A stretch of DNA of 21,816 nt, from IMG/VR virus record IMGVR_UViG_3300025596_000025, positions 1 through 21,816 of that record. The stretch is one strand, 5' to 3'. The stretch is from a virus. The position numbers were made by a program, and so were the translations under genes. Within the stretch, counting starts at the first letter, position 1, and every line of letters begins with the position of its first letter. Below are positions 1-9,100 of this stretch, piece by piece. The notes under the pieces are model-generated. The model saw only the letters and a program-made list of their open reading frames with translations. It was not told the origin of the DNA and ran no database searches.

Positions 1-6
1 ATACGA

Positions 7-1068
7 ATGGCTAACTACATAACACCTTACTCTTCTGATGGTTTAAACTACTCAGTAGAAGTAGCAGGTGTAAATTCTTATATAGCTACTAATCCTGTAG
101 TTGATATAAAGTATGATGCTATAAGTGCCTTACAGCCTCAAGACTTCGCTAGAAATTTCTCTACTCGTATTAAACCAGGGTATGATGTGAAGAAAGCGGA
201 ATGGTGGGAGATTGTTATTGTAGCTGTACTAGTTATTATTATTATAATACTGACTGTACTATCATATTTGTTCCCTCCGTTTGGTGCATCAGTAAGTCCG
301 CTTGCTGCTGCTAGTATCGTATTACTTATAGGATCTTTGACTCTGACAGGTTTAGCTATGTATTGGGCTGAGAATGGTAGTCCTGGTGCAGCTCAGATAG
401 CAGGTATTGCAGCAGAGTACTTAGGTTATGCAGCTATGATAACTGGTGTTGCAGGTGCTACACAGAGTCTGATAGCACAACAAGGAACTATGACAGTACT
501 TCAAGGATTTCAAGCAGCTGGATCATTTATAGCGGTAGGTGGAGAGATTGCACAACAAGCTGGTTGGGTAGATGAAGAGACAGCACAGATTATCAAGATA
601 GTTGGTGCTGTACTAACAGTGTCAAAACTGTTCACAGCCCAACCTGTTCCAGTAGCTAAAGGAAGTGTGCCAAAAGGTGCAACTCCTCCTATAGATGTTC
701 CTCCTGTTGCACTACCGCCTCTACCTCCTATAGATGTTCCTACATTTGGATTAATACATCTAGCTAATGTACCTACGCCAATGATTATAAACTCGTTACT
801 TAGTTTTACTAATTCATTGTTTACTACGTATATTACAGTAATTGCTCCACCTGCAGAAGGTATAGAAGCTCAAGAAGATAAGCTACGTGCTCAAGAGAAA
901 GAACTTGAAACACTTAATCCTGAGAATAGTGAAGCTATATGGAATTCTTATACAGATCCGTATGGAAGTATATTTGAAGTAGGTGATATATATGAGAAAT
1001 CGTACATAATGCTTACTAGTGGTAGAAATAGATTACTAATGGATAAACATTATGTATCTGGTTATTGA
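7..1068 (+). CDS. putative membrane-spanning virion/ejection protein (353 aa)
   Basis: I do not recognise a named family. The protein has two strongly hydrophobic stretches, roughly residues 67-89 (an Ile/Val/Leu run after a Trp-Trp pair) and 98-119, followed by an Ala/Gly-rich amphipathic segment to about residue 180. A Pro-rich linker at about 225-245 contains the repeat PPIDVP twice. A short charged coiled-coil-like stretch at about 285-300 precedes a C-terminus ending in HYVSGY. It lies first in a run of five + strand virion-type genes ending in a virion RNA polymerase, so I infer an internal or ejection protein that could insert into the host envelope during DNA delivery. Only six bases precede the ATG and they contain no in-frame stop, so the true start may lie upstream of the window. 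The coding call is firm; the role is inference. Confidence 0.8.
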   Translation: MANYITPYSSDGLNYSVEVAGVNSYIATNPVVDIKYDAISALQPQDFARNFSTRIKPGYDVKKAEWWEIVIVAVLVIIIIILTVLSYLFPPFGASVSPLAAASIVLLIGSLTLTGLAMYWAENGSPGAAQIAGIAAEYLGYAAMITGVAGATQSLIAQQGTMTVLQGFQAAGSFIAVGGEIAQQAGWVDEETAQIIKIVGAVLTVSKLFTAQPVPVAKGSVPKGATPPIDVPPVALPPLPPIDVPTFGLIHLANVPTPMIINSLLSFTNSLFTTYITVIAPPAEGIEAQEDKLRAQEKELETLNPENSEAIWNSYTDPYGSIFEVGDIYEKSYIMLTSGRNRLLMDKHYVSGY

Positions 1069-1077
1069 TCAGATTTA

Positions 1078-1086
1078 TGGTATAAT
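1078..1086 (+). promoter_or_regulatory. extended -10 promoter (TGnTATAAT) for late virion genes
   Basis: The 47-base gap between the 353 aa and 195 aa genes holds TGGTATAAT, a perfect extended -10 element (TG at 1078-1079, TATAAT at 1081-1086), about 30 bases before the ATG at 1116. No good -35 hexamer lies 16-18 bases upstream (CTGGTT is the best-placed candidate), as is common with extended -10 promoters or activator-dependent ones. It would drive the 195, 558, 930 and 2011 aa genes through host sigma-70-type RNA polymerase. In phage N4, late promoters are read by host polymerase with help from the phage SSB; whether that holds here is inference. Confidence 0.5.
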
Positions 1087-1115
1087 TTTAAAATATAATA
1101 ATAAAAGGTACTAAT

Positions 1116-1703
1116 ATGACTGCATTTCAAAAACGACTAGCACATAAAAGATGGGTGGAAGCTGGCGGAGCTATGCCAGGGTACACAGGCAAACCTTTAG
1201 AAGCATTCGAAAAAGTGTTTACTAGTCAAGGACGAGCAGATGCTAGAAACTCGTTTGGTCAAACTATCGGCTCAGATGGTAAAGGTTTATACACAGGGGA
1301 GATAAATTATGATAATGTAATACACGTAGACTCCCCTGTGAGTAATCGTATAGATAGGGACTCTGTAAGTTACTGGGGTGGTCAATATACTGGTGCTGAT
1401 GGTAAGATGTACGAGAAAGAACTGTTTGGTGATGATTATGAAGTTGGAACTGGAGTTGATGCAAAAAAGACTGGTGATGAAAAGGGTACTGATTGGGGTA
1501 TGGATGGATATGGAGGAGTAGCTCTAGGTGCTGGACAATTAGGCCTTGGTGTTATGAGCTACTTAGAAAACCAAAAGACTGCTGATAAACAACGTCAAGT
1601 TATGGACCAGCAAATAGAGAATAATACTTTTGCACTTGGTACAGCTAAGAAAAAACAAGCAGCTATGGATAGAGACTTTGGTCGTAGACCAGGAGGAATG
1701 TAA
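1116..1703 (+). CDS. small putative virion-associated protein (195 aa)
   Basis: No named family is recognised. The start is supported by AAAGG about seven bases before the ATG. The protein begins with a basic segment (MTAFQKRLAHKRWVEAGG), has a Gly/Asp/Tyr-rich polar middle (residues about 45-130), then a short Gly-rich hydrophobic patch (about 132-148). A charged helix follows, rich in Gln, Lys and Asn (about 149-190), that looks coiled-coil competent. Similar small proteins with a Gly patch followed by a Gln-rich helix are common among internal virion proteins of podoviruses; that is a general impression, not a family match. It sits between the membrane-segment protein and the coiled-coil protein, eight bases upstream of the next Shine-Dalgarno-driven start. 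A 10-bp perfect inverted repeat lies inside it (1292-1340). Confidence 0.78.
   Translation: MTAFQKRLAHKRWVEAGGAMPGYTGKPLEAFEKVFTSQGRADARNSFGQTIGSDGKGLYTGEINYDNVIHVDSPVSNRIDRDSVSYWGGQYTGADGKMYEKELFGDDYEVGTGVDAKKTGDEKGTDWGMDGYGGVALGAGQLGLGVMSYLENQKTADKQRQVMDQQIENNTFALGTAKKKQAAMDRDFGRRPGGM
1292..1340. repeat. GC-rich 10-bp perfect inverted repeat inside the 195 aa gene
   Basis: CACAGGGGAG at 1292-1301 is the exact reverse complement of CTCCCCTGTG at 1331-1340, with a 29-base AT-rich loop. Seven of ten bases in each arm are G or C in a genome that is clearly AT-rich, so the stem stands out. It lies fully within coding sequence. It could form an mRNA hairpin or be coincidental. Confidence 0.7.
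1691..1696 (+). promoter_or_regulatory. ribosome binding site AGGAGG fixing the start at 1705
   Basis: AGGAGG sits eight bases before the ATG at 1705, within the last codons of the 195 aa gene. It selects 1705 over the upstream in-frame ATG at 1630, which lies deep inside the preceding gene and has no comparable site. Confidence 0.85.
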
Positions 1704-1704
1704 G

Positions 1705-3381
1705 ATGCCTATCAGACCTAATTTTAGTCTTGGTAACGTAGTAGATCCAACTAAGGGTGCACAAGCAGCGTTATCTAACGTTGGTACTATTATGCAACAA
1801 CAAGCAGATATTAAAAACGAAAGACTTAAAGCAGAAGATCGTGCAGCTAGACTAGTTATGTTACAAGACCAAGCCGAAAGACAAAGGGTTGCTGCAGATA
1901 GAGAGACTGAAACTTACGATTTAGCTCAGAATCAACGTCAAGGTGCAATGCTTTTAGGTGACATGGAAAACCCTCAAAATACTGTACTTACTCAGCAAGT
2001 AGATGATAAGTATACTGCATTAATTGACCAGTATAAAGACCAAAACTTAGAGGGTAATGCAGCCTACACAAAAGACCTAGATGCTTTAAACACTAAATTA
2101 TACTCAGCCTTAGGTGACGGGTCACAAATAGATGGTACTAAAGTAGATATGGTTTTAAACAGAGATCCAATTGCGTTTAAAAAACAAGCGTTTGATAAAC
2201 TTATAGCTACTGGTAACTTTACACCTACTGAAGCATCTGCTCAAGTAGCTAATGAAATGGCACGTAGATATCCAGTTAGTTCAGCTGAAGATCGTAAAAT
2301 GACTCAACAGTCTTTAGATCTAGCACTTAAACAACAAATGAAAAGTCGTGGTACTGGAAGTGGTATGACTGTTAATGAAGATGGTACAATCTCTATTGGA
2401 GCAGGTAACCAAAAAACTGTTACATCAGAAGGTGAAGCAGTAGAAAAAATTAATACTATGATTGATAGAATAAAATCTGGTAGAGATATATCTGGTTGGT
2501 TAGGAGAGAAGTTCTTAGGTAACAATAAAGCTACTAGAGCACGTTTACTAGAGTATGTTGATATTGCTCGTAAGAATAAAGTTCCAGATCATGCGATACT
2601 ATCTGAACTGCAAACAAGTGTATCTGATAATGTATTCTTAGATGATTCTATTGACATGACATCAAAAGAGTTTGTAGAGAATGCTAAGAAAAATGCAGCT
2701 AAGAGCCAAAGGACTACTACAAAAGGTGGTGGAACAGCTGGTTATCAAGCTGATGGTACAATAAATGGTGTTAGTACAGACGCACTTATTAAGCAGTACC
2801 TACTTGATTCACGTAGAAATCGTAACAGTGGTTTACGGGGTACAGCAACTGCTGCAGATCTCCCAGAGTTCTTTGGTACTAATACTGTAGCACCTAAAAC
2901 TGACCCTTTAAAAGATGTAGGTATTGATACAACTACTACACCTAAAGTTACTGCTGCTCCTGTAGTAGTTCCTAAGACTGTTACTGGTGAGCAAAAGACT
3001 AAAGTAGATATGTTGGATGAGGAGATAACAGCATTAGGCGATATTGATTCAACTGTTAAGTATGATAAAAAAGAAAAGCTAGTTATGAAGAAGAATACGA
3101 TTATTTTAGCTAATAACCTAAAAGCTTCTGTTAACTCTGGCGGTATCCAAAAGATGTCACAAGCAAATAAAGAGAACTGGATTGCTTTATATGATGGGGT
3201 AAAACAAGGTATTGTAAATACAACTGAATTACCTGGTGATATACTGAAATTCTATTTAAAGAATACTAAAAAGCTAGAAGGTATGATGGAAGGTGAACGT
3301 GCTAAGTTACTTAGACGTGAACAAGATGCATTAATACCTGATACAAACCCAATAGCTCCTCCTGTAAACCAAGGAATATAA
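1705..3381 (+). CDS. putative internal virion/ejection protein, coiled-coil rich (558 aa)
   Basis: No named family is recognised. I start the gene at 1705 because AGGAGG is eight bases upstream and the previous gene's stop is at 1701-1703; an in-frame ATG at 1630 would add 25 residues but overlap that gene by 74 bases. The N-terminal 30 residues are followed by a long helical stretch rich in Gln, Glu, Arg and Ala (about 25-90), a likely coiled coil. The middle is polar and helical; residues about 400-450 form a Thr/Pro/Val-rich linker (TTTTPKVTAAPVVVP); and the C-terminal 100 residues are Lys-rich. There is no signal peptide or membrane segment. The stop TAA is followed at once by the ATG of the 930 aa gene, so the two are translated together. 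Position and composition suggest an internal core or ejection protein. Confidence 0.82.
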   Translation: MPIRPNFSLGNVVDPTKGAQAALSNVGTIMQQQADIKNERLKAEDRAARLVMLQDQAERQRVAADRETETYDLAQNQRQGAMLLGDMENPQNTVLTQQVDDKYTALIDQYKDQNLEGNAAYTKDLDALNTKLYSALGDGSQIDGTKVDMVLNRDPIAFKKQAFDKLIATGNFTPTEASAQVANEMARRYPVSSAEDRKMTQQSLDLALKQQMKSRGTGSGMTVNEDGTISIGAGNQKTVTSEGEAVEKINTMIDRIKSGRDISGWLGEKFLGNNKATRARLLEYVDIARKNKVPDHAILSELQTSVSDNVFLDDSIDMTSKEFVENAKKNAAKSQRTTTKGGGTAGYQADGTINGVSTDALIKQYLLDSRRNRNSGLRGTATAADLPEFFGTNTVAPKTDPLKDVGIDTTTTPKVTAAPVVVPKTVTGEQKTKVDMLDEEITALGDIDSTVKYDKKEKLVMKKNTIILANNLKASVNSGGIQKMSQANKENWIALYDGVKQGIVNTTELPGDILKFYLKNTKKLEGMMEGERAKLLRREQDALIPDTNPIAPPVNQGI

Positions 3382-6174
3382 ATGTATTATGAAGAACAAC
3401 AAACCACTAGAGCTGACATAGGTGGTGTTGAACCTTTAACTCTTGCACAACAAAAACTAGCACGATTAGAGAAATCTAAGAATGCTAAGCTATCAACAAT
3501 TACAAATATGCCAGTAGAGTCTGAGTTTGTAATGCCTGATCGTTATACTGAGAATACTAACCAGACAGGTTTCATACCTTCTGCAAAGTCTAGTTTATTA
3601 CAAGCAGGCGGTAATCTTTATGATACAGCTATAGATGCTACAAATAGACTAACTGATGGTACTACAACTAAAGATAACACTTACTGGGATAGTATGTCAG
3701 AACAACAAGTAGCTGATCAAGCTGCTAACTATGATAGAACTTCTAATACACTAGCTATGAAAGATATGTCAAATCAAGTATCACAAGCTAATACACAATT
3801 CGGTGAAGGTCAATATTTAGATGCGTTAGGTAACTATGTTGGAGCTGCTGGAACTGCATTAGGGCAAGTAGATGAATTAGCGGGACAAAGTATGGGAGCT
3901 ATGGCAGAACTTGCTGGTGGTGGAGCTATTGTAGCTGGTACAGCGGCATTAGCACCTGAACTTGCTGGAGCCGCAGCAGTTGTTGGAGCTATAGCTAAAG
4001 TTGCACCTAAAGCTTCTAAAGTTCTAGGCTGGACTATGAAGACTATGCCTAAAGCTGCTGTATATGGAGCTGATAGAGCGCATGAACTAGCTAAAGAGTA
4101 TGAAGAAGCTACAGGTGAAAAGAAACCTATGAGTGAAGTAGCTGGAGATATGGCTATTGCATCACTACTAGGTGTAGTTGAACTAGGTGTTATCGGTAAA
4201 GGTGTTGCTAACATGACTGTTGGTACATTTAAAAACTCTATGGGACATCTAGCTAAGACTATAGATCCTCGTACAAGCGCTTTTAAATCTTTATCTGATA
4301 CAGTATGGCAAAAGGGTGTACAAATAGCTCAAACAGCTGGAGCTGAAGCAGGACAAGAATTCCTAGAGACTTGGCATGAGATTATATCTGGTGATAAGAA
4401 ATCTATTGGTACTCAACTACAGAGTAAAGAAGGCTGGGATAAAGCTATCGTTGGATCTATTGCAGGTCTTACAACTGGTGGTGCTATTGCAGCAGCGCCT
4501 AAAGCTATTACATTGCCAGCTGAAGTTGGTATATCAGCAACTAGAGGTGTAGTTGATTACGGCCTTAAGAAAGGTGCAGATATATCAGCTAATATGAGCT
4601 ATAAAGTCTTACCTGAAGCAGATAGACAAGCTATTGGTGATAAGTATGAAGCTGAAGATGCTTTACATAAAGAGTTTACATCTCAACTAGATGTACAGAC
4701 TAAAGACCTGGAAAACCTAACGGGAACTAAGGCAAACCTAGATGCATTTATGGCTGACCCTAAGAATGATATAGGTGGAGAATTACATACAGCTATCAAC
4801 AGTATCCAGAATGACATAAAGAAACGTGAAGCTGATGGTAAACCTATTACCGATACTGTAGCTAAGAACATTATTACTAAGGCTATAGCAGCTAATAATG
4901 CTGCATCAGTTAATTCTAAAGCACAATTAGAAGCTTCAAGAGCTAAAGATGCTACTTATAGATTGTATAGTAATACTAAAAAAGGTGTTAAAGGTGTAGT
5001 TGGTAAAGTACTAGGTAGTGATACAGTCAAGAAAGGTGTAGAAGCTACTAAAGAAGCTTATACAATTACTAAAGACTTTACAGGTAAAGCTATTGATTCT
5101 ACTGTAGATACAGCTAAGAACCTAGATAGTTCTGCAGCTCGTGGTTACATGGAATTCATTATAGATGGTAGAGCAGGTAAAGGTATTAAAGATAGTCAAA
5201 TTACTAAACAACTTAATAAAGTAGCGAATAAGATACCTGATACTGACCTAGATACTATGATTGCAGTAGCTAAGAATGATTCTAAAGTTAAAGCTGCCCT
5301 TATAAAAGTTAGAGATACTCGTAAAGCAGCTAAAATAAACTTAGGGCTACTATCTGATAAAGTTGCTACTATACCTAAGAACTCTATGGTATCTAAAGTT
5401 AGAGCTAATACTGTAACTACAGGAGCACAAGCTAAAATACTATTTAGCGAACTTCAAACACTTGCAAACCAGAAGGTTATAGACCCTAAAGTTAAAGCAC
5501 AGTTTGATGTAGCACTAGGTGTATTAAAAAAGTCCAAAGATATTACAGATGTTCAGTATAACACTCTTAGTAAACGTATTAAAAAGAACTATGTTCCTGA
5601 CACTATTAAAGATAAGTTTAATGAGTTAAAAGAAGAAGTAGTCAATATGGACACTGATGCTCTTAAATCTAGAGCCGGTAAAATGTTTACTAAGATTAAA
5701 GATATTACTAAACCATACTATGACAAAGCTAAGCCTGCTGCAGAGAAACTACACGAGGATACTAAACAGGTGATTAAGGACTTTACTGAAGACCAGACTA
5801 AAGACTTTAAGAGCGCTACAGAACGAATGAATTCAGGTAAAGATCTTGGTAACGCAACACATAGAGCTATAACTAATATTACTGCTGCCTATATAGTAAG
5901 TAATGCAGGTAATATGTCTGATATGGAAGGGATGAAAGCTCTATACTACGAGAAGTATCAAGATAGAGTAGATGCTAAAGTTAAAAGTATGACTACTGTA
6001 GATGAAAACATATATCCTATGGAAGCACCATCATCGTTTAAACATAAAGACAGTACAATACAAGATATAGAAGATCAGGTAGTTGAAACTTATAATGTTG
6101 AAAAAGTACCTATGAATGATGAAGATGTACCAGCTGCAATACTTGCACTATCTGAAGAAACTGTAATTTGTTAA
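3382..6174 (+). CDS. large internal virion/ejection protein (930 aa)
   Basis: This is a long protein rich in Ala, Gly, Lys and Thr. Residues about 171-207 form an Ala/Gly/Val hydrophobic segment, with another at about 355-375; between them lies AGAEAGQEFLETWHEI (about 318-333), a type of helix I associate with phage internal/ejection proteins. The C-terminal two thirds are Lys-rich repeats of helical heptads (for example VKKGVEATKEAYTITKDF), consistent with long coiled coils. No catalytic motif was seen. The ATG follows the previous stop directly, with AAGGAA about seven bases upstream. It lies immediately before the virion RNA polymerase gene; in N4-like phages the neighbours of that gene encode proteins packaged with it, so I infer a co-ejected protein, perhaps helping the polymerase or DNA cross the envelope. 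Confidence 0.85.
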   Translation: MYYEEQQTTRADIGGVEPLTLAQQKLARLEKSKNAKLSTITNMPVESEFVMPDRYTENTNQTGFIPSAKSSLLQAGGNLYDTAIDATNRLTDGTTTKDNTYWDSMSEQQVADQAANYDRTSNTLAMKDMSNQVSQANTQFGEGQYLDALGNYVGAAGTALGQVDELAGQSMGAMAELAGGGAIVAGTAALAPELAGAAAVVGAIAKVAPKASKVLGWTMKTMPKAAVYGADRAHELAKEYEEATGEKKPMSEVAGDMAIASLLGVVELGVIGKGVANMTVGTFKNSMGHLAKTIDPRTSAFKSLSDTVWQKGVQIAQTAGAEAGQEFLETWHEIISGDKKSIGTQLQSKEGWDKAIVGSIAGLTTGGAIAAAPKAITLPAEVGISATRGVVDYGLKKGADISANMSYKVLPEADRQAIGDKYEAEDALHKEFTSQLDVQTKDLENLTGTKANLDAFMADPKNDIGGELHTAINSIQNDIKKREADGKPITDTVAKNIITKAIAANNAASVNSKAQLEASRAKDATYRLYSNTKKGVKGVVGKVLGSDTVKKGVEATKEAYTITKDFTGKAIDSTVDTAKNLDSSAARGYMEFIIDGRAGKGIKDSQITKQLNKVANKIPDTDLDTMIAVAKNDSKVKAALIKVRDTRKAAKINLGLLSDKVATIPKNSMVSKVRANTVTTGAQAKILFSELQTLANQKVIDPKVKAQFDVALGVLKKSKDITDVQYNTLSKRIKKNYVPDTIKDKFNELKEEVVNMDTDALKSRAGKMFTKIKDITKPYYDKAKPAAEKLHEDTKQVIKDFTEDQTKDFKSATERMNSGKDLGNATHRAITNITAAYIVSNAGNMSDMEGMKALYYEKYQDRVDAKVKSMTTVDENIYPMEAPSSFKHKDSTIQDIEDQVVETYNVEKVPMNDEDVPAAILALSEETVIC

Positions 6175-6188
6175 ATTAAAGGACCACA

Positions 6189-9100
6189 ATGCCAAAATGT
6201 ATACCTAAAGAAGATCTATTAGCTGCTCTACACAGGCTCACTTTAAAAAATAAGGAAGAGATGGTAGATGATATCAAAAACGGTAAATCACTTAGATTTG
6301 ATGTTACCGAACTTAATCCAGAAGATCTAATAGGTTTTCTGAATAAGGATAATACTAGTATTAATAATATCAAAGAACTAGTTGGTGAAGCATTCTATAA
6401 AAAGATTGGGCATATTCAAAGTAAGGATACAGAGTCTGTATCTGATTTTATGGATAAAGTCTTCAATGACCCTAAACTCGCTATACCTAGAGCTATCGGT
6501 CTTCAAAATGTACTTGATGCTATTAAGGGTGAATCAGATAAAATGCATAATGAAGGTATTGATCTTAAAAGTATAAGCACTAATGGTATTACTCCAAATA
6601 TACCTACTAGACGTATTGCGTCTGTAATAGGCAGAAAGTTTATGTTTCAAACTGGTAATATGTTTAGAGGTACTAAAGAAGCTCCTTTATCAGGTGCTCA
6701 AATAGAAGTAATGTACCATAAGATAGGTATGAGAATACTAGAAGATCTTAAAGAGACAGGTGTAGTTGATATCAAAGAAGATGGTAACTACATTAATGAC
6801 TTTATTGAAGGTGATAAACATAGTTTAAAAGGTAGTGCAGCTAAGAAATCTGGAGTTACAGTAAGTCTCAACCTAGATAACCTAGTTACAGACTCTGAGA
6901 CTCAGCAAGACTATAATGCTGCTTACTTCACTAACCCAGCCCTAGCTAAAGACATATCTCGTAAGAAACGAGAGTCTAAAGATATAGCTCCTCAACTAGA
7001 AGTTATAGCTAGTATTCTTAGTGTTACTAATAACCTTACAGTACAATCTACTCAAAGTATCCCTAGTACTATTAAGCCAGACAAAGATAAGATGCAAGCT
7101 ATGAAGGATAAAGACTTTAATAATGCACCTGCTGATATACTTGCAGCTAGAGAATCTATAGCTGAGACTGGTACACATTTAACTGGTGCTAATCATAAGT
7201 TTATTAAGCAGCTTGCTGAAGCATACCAGAAAAATGGTTTAGAGAAAGGATTTGAAGACTTTGCACTGACATTATTAGCAGGTAGAAACAACAGTGGTGA
7301 CTTAAAAGGACTATTTGGTGTTAATGACTTAGAGGCTACACTAGGTAAACAAGAGAGTCAAAGTGGTCAGAACTTATCTACTGTAGCTCCTATGGAAGAC
7401 TTATTGAATAGTTACCTAGGACTATTAGATGGTAATGGTACCCCTAAAGATATGTACTTTAACCATAGCTTTGTAAGAAATATGAGACTGCATAATATGG
7501 ATACTATTCTTAACTCACAAACTAGTAAGTTTGCAAGGCATGGGCTTACTACAGGTGAAGTTACATTTGATCTTTACACTTCAGAAGGCGTTGAGGCTTA
7601 TAAGCACATGGTATCTGAACTAGCAGATGAGTCTGGATTCAGTATAGAAGACATTATATACAAAGGTGATAACAAGACTCTTGAAGCTTACTTAAATACG
7701 TACACTGAGTTATTTGAAGGTACTAATGAGACTCCGTTGGGACGTAAATTAGGGTTCCTAGATAAGATTGTTAAAGCTAATCCCCAGTTTAACGGAGTAC
7801 CTACAGCAGCACTTAGCTCATTTCAAGCTATACTAGATGTACGAAAGGGATTACTGACTGGTTCACTTACTACTGAGTACTCGACTAAATCAGATGCTAT
7901 CGCCTCAGGTGGTCTAATTGGACTAATGGAAGCACTAGGTACAAACCCAGCAGTGGCTGATATCCTTAGAGAGATGAACGTACTAAACTCTGATAAAGAT
8001 CAGTCTTTAAATGATGTGTACGGCATTTTACAGAGAGCTATAAGTAAGTATACAGAAATGGAAGATATGACATTTGAAGAGGACTTAGGTAGAGATATTA
8101 TAGATGAGAAATACTCACCAGCTATGACAGCTCTTATGAAGTCAGGTATATATACTAAGACAAATAAGGATGGTAAAGAGTATTATGATACAAGACAACT
8201 ATCTAAAACTCCTACTATGACACTTATTTATGGTCAAGGTGAAAAAGCTGCTAAGGGCACAGTTGCAGAAGACATTGCAGATCTACTATTTACTGCTGTA
8301 CAGAAACAAGATAAGATGAGTGAACCTGCTGGAAAGTATATAGCCGAGTTACTAGGTAGAGATGTTGATATACTACAAGATCCTACTATATATAATGAAG
8401 TAGTTGAAGCTCTGCAAAAGAGTAACGCACCAGCTGATATTTTATACATAGAACTTAATAAGAATGTAGCTGACGCACTATTTAAAGAACGTAATAAGAC
8501 ACTCAAAGATGTATTTGATGTATTGACAGACATACAGAAGAAGCAAGGTGGACACATGCATCTTATGCCAGTTTCTGCTATGCTTGATCCATCTATAGAG
8601 TTCACAAAAGATAACCTAAAAAAGTATGGAATGCCTATACAAAAGATATTTGATGTAGAGAAGTCTGTTGAGGATGCTGATGGTACGGTACATGAAATAT
8701 CTACTAGAGAGGAACGTCTTACATTTACAACTGTACTAGCTAATGCTACACACAATAAAGATTCATATGACATCTATACAGCTATAGCTGAAACAGACAA
8801 AGAACATGATGGTAATGGTTATATTGTAGTACATGATGAAATTATTACTGACCCGGTAACAGGTGTAAAATCTAAGAAGAACTATATTAAGTCGTTTAAA
8901 AGAATGGCCAGAGACTATGATATTTCAGATGTACTTTTACAAGCGGCTGAGTTGTATGACCCAACTAACTCAGGTATACCTAAACTTAGAGCTAAAATTG
9001 ATAAAGCGATTAAGATCAAACAAGATATTATAGATGGTGAGTTCAATGATGATAGCCAGTCTATATTCGGACAAGACGCTACTAAAGTGCCTGATCCTGA

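Noticed and set aside
1630-1704. Upstream in-frame ATG that would lengthen the 558 aa protein by 25 residues
   Set aside because: It lies inside the 195 aa gene without a Shine-Dalgarno, whereas AGGAGG stands eight bases before the ATG at 1705.
3834-4214. 126-codon open frame on the - strand
   Set aside because: Shadow of the Ala/Gly-rich part of the 930 aa gene: Ala/Pro/Ser-rich low-complexity product with no ribosome site.
8234-8773. 179-codon open frame on the - strand
   Set aside because: It lies opposite the polymerase catalytic core, whose motifs B and C prove the + strand frame; the Ser/Cys-rich product is typical of a shadow.
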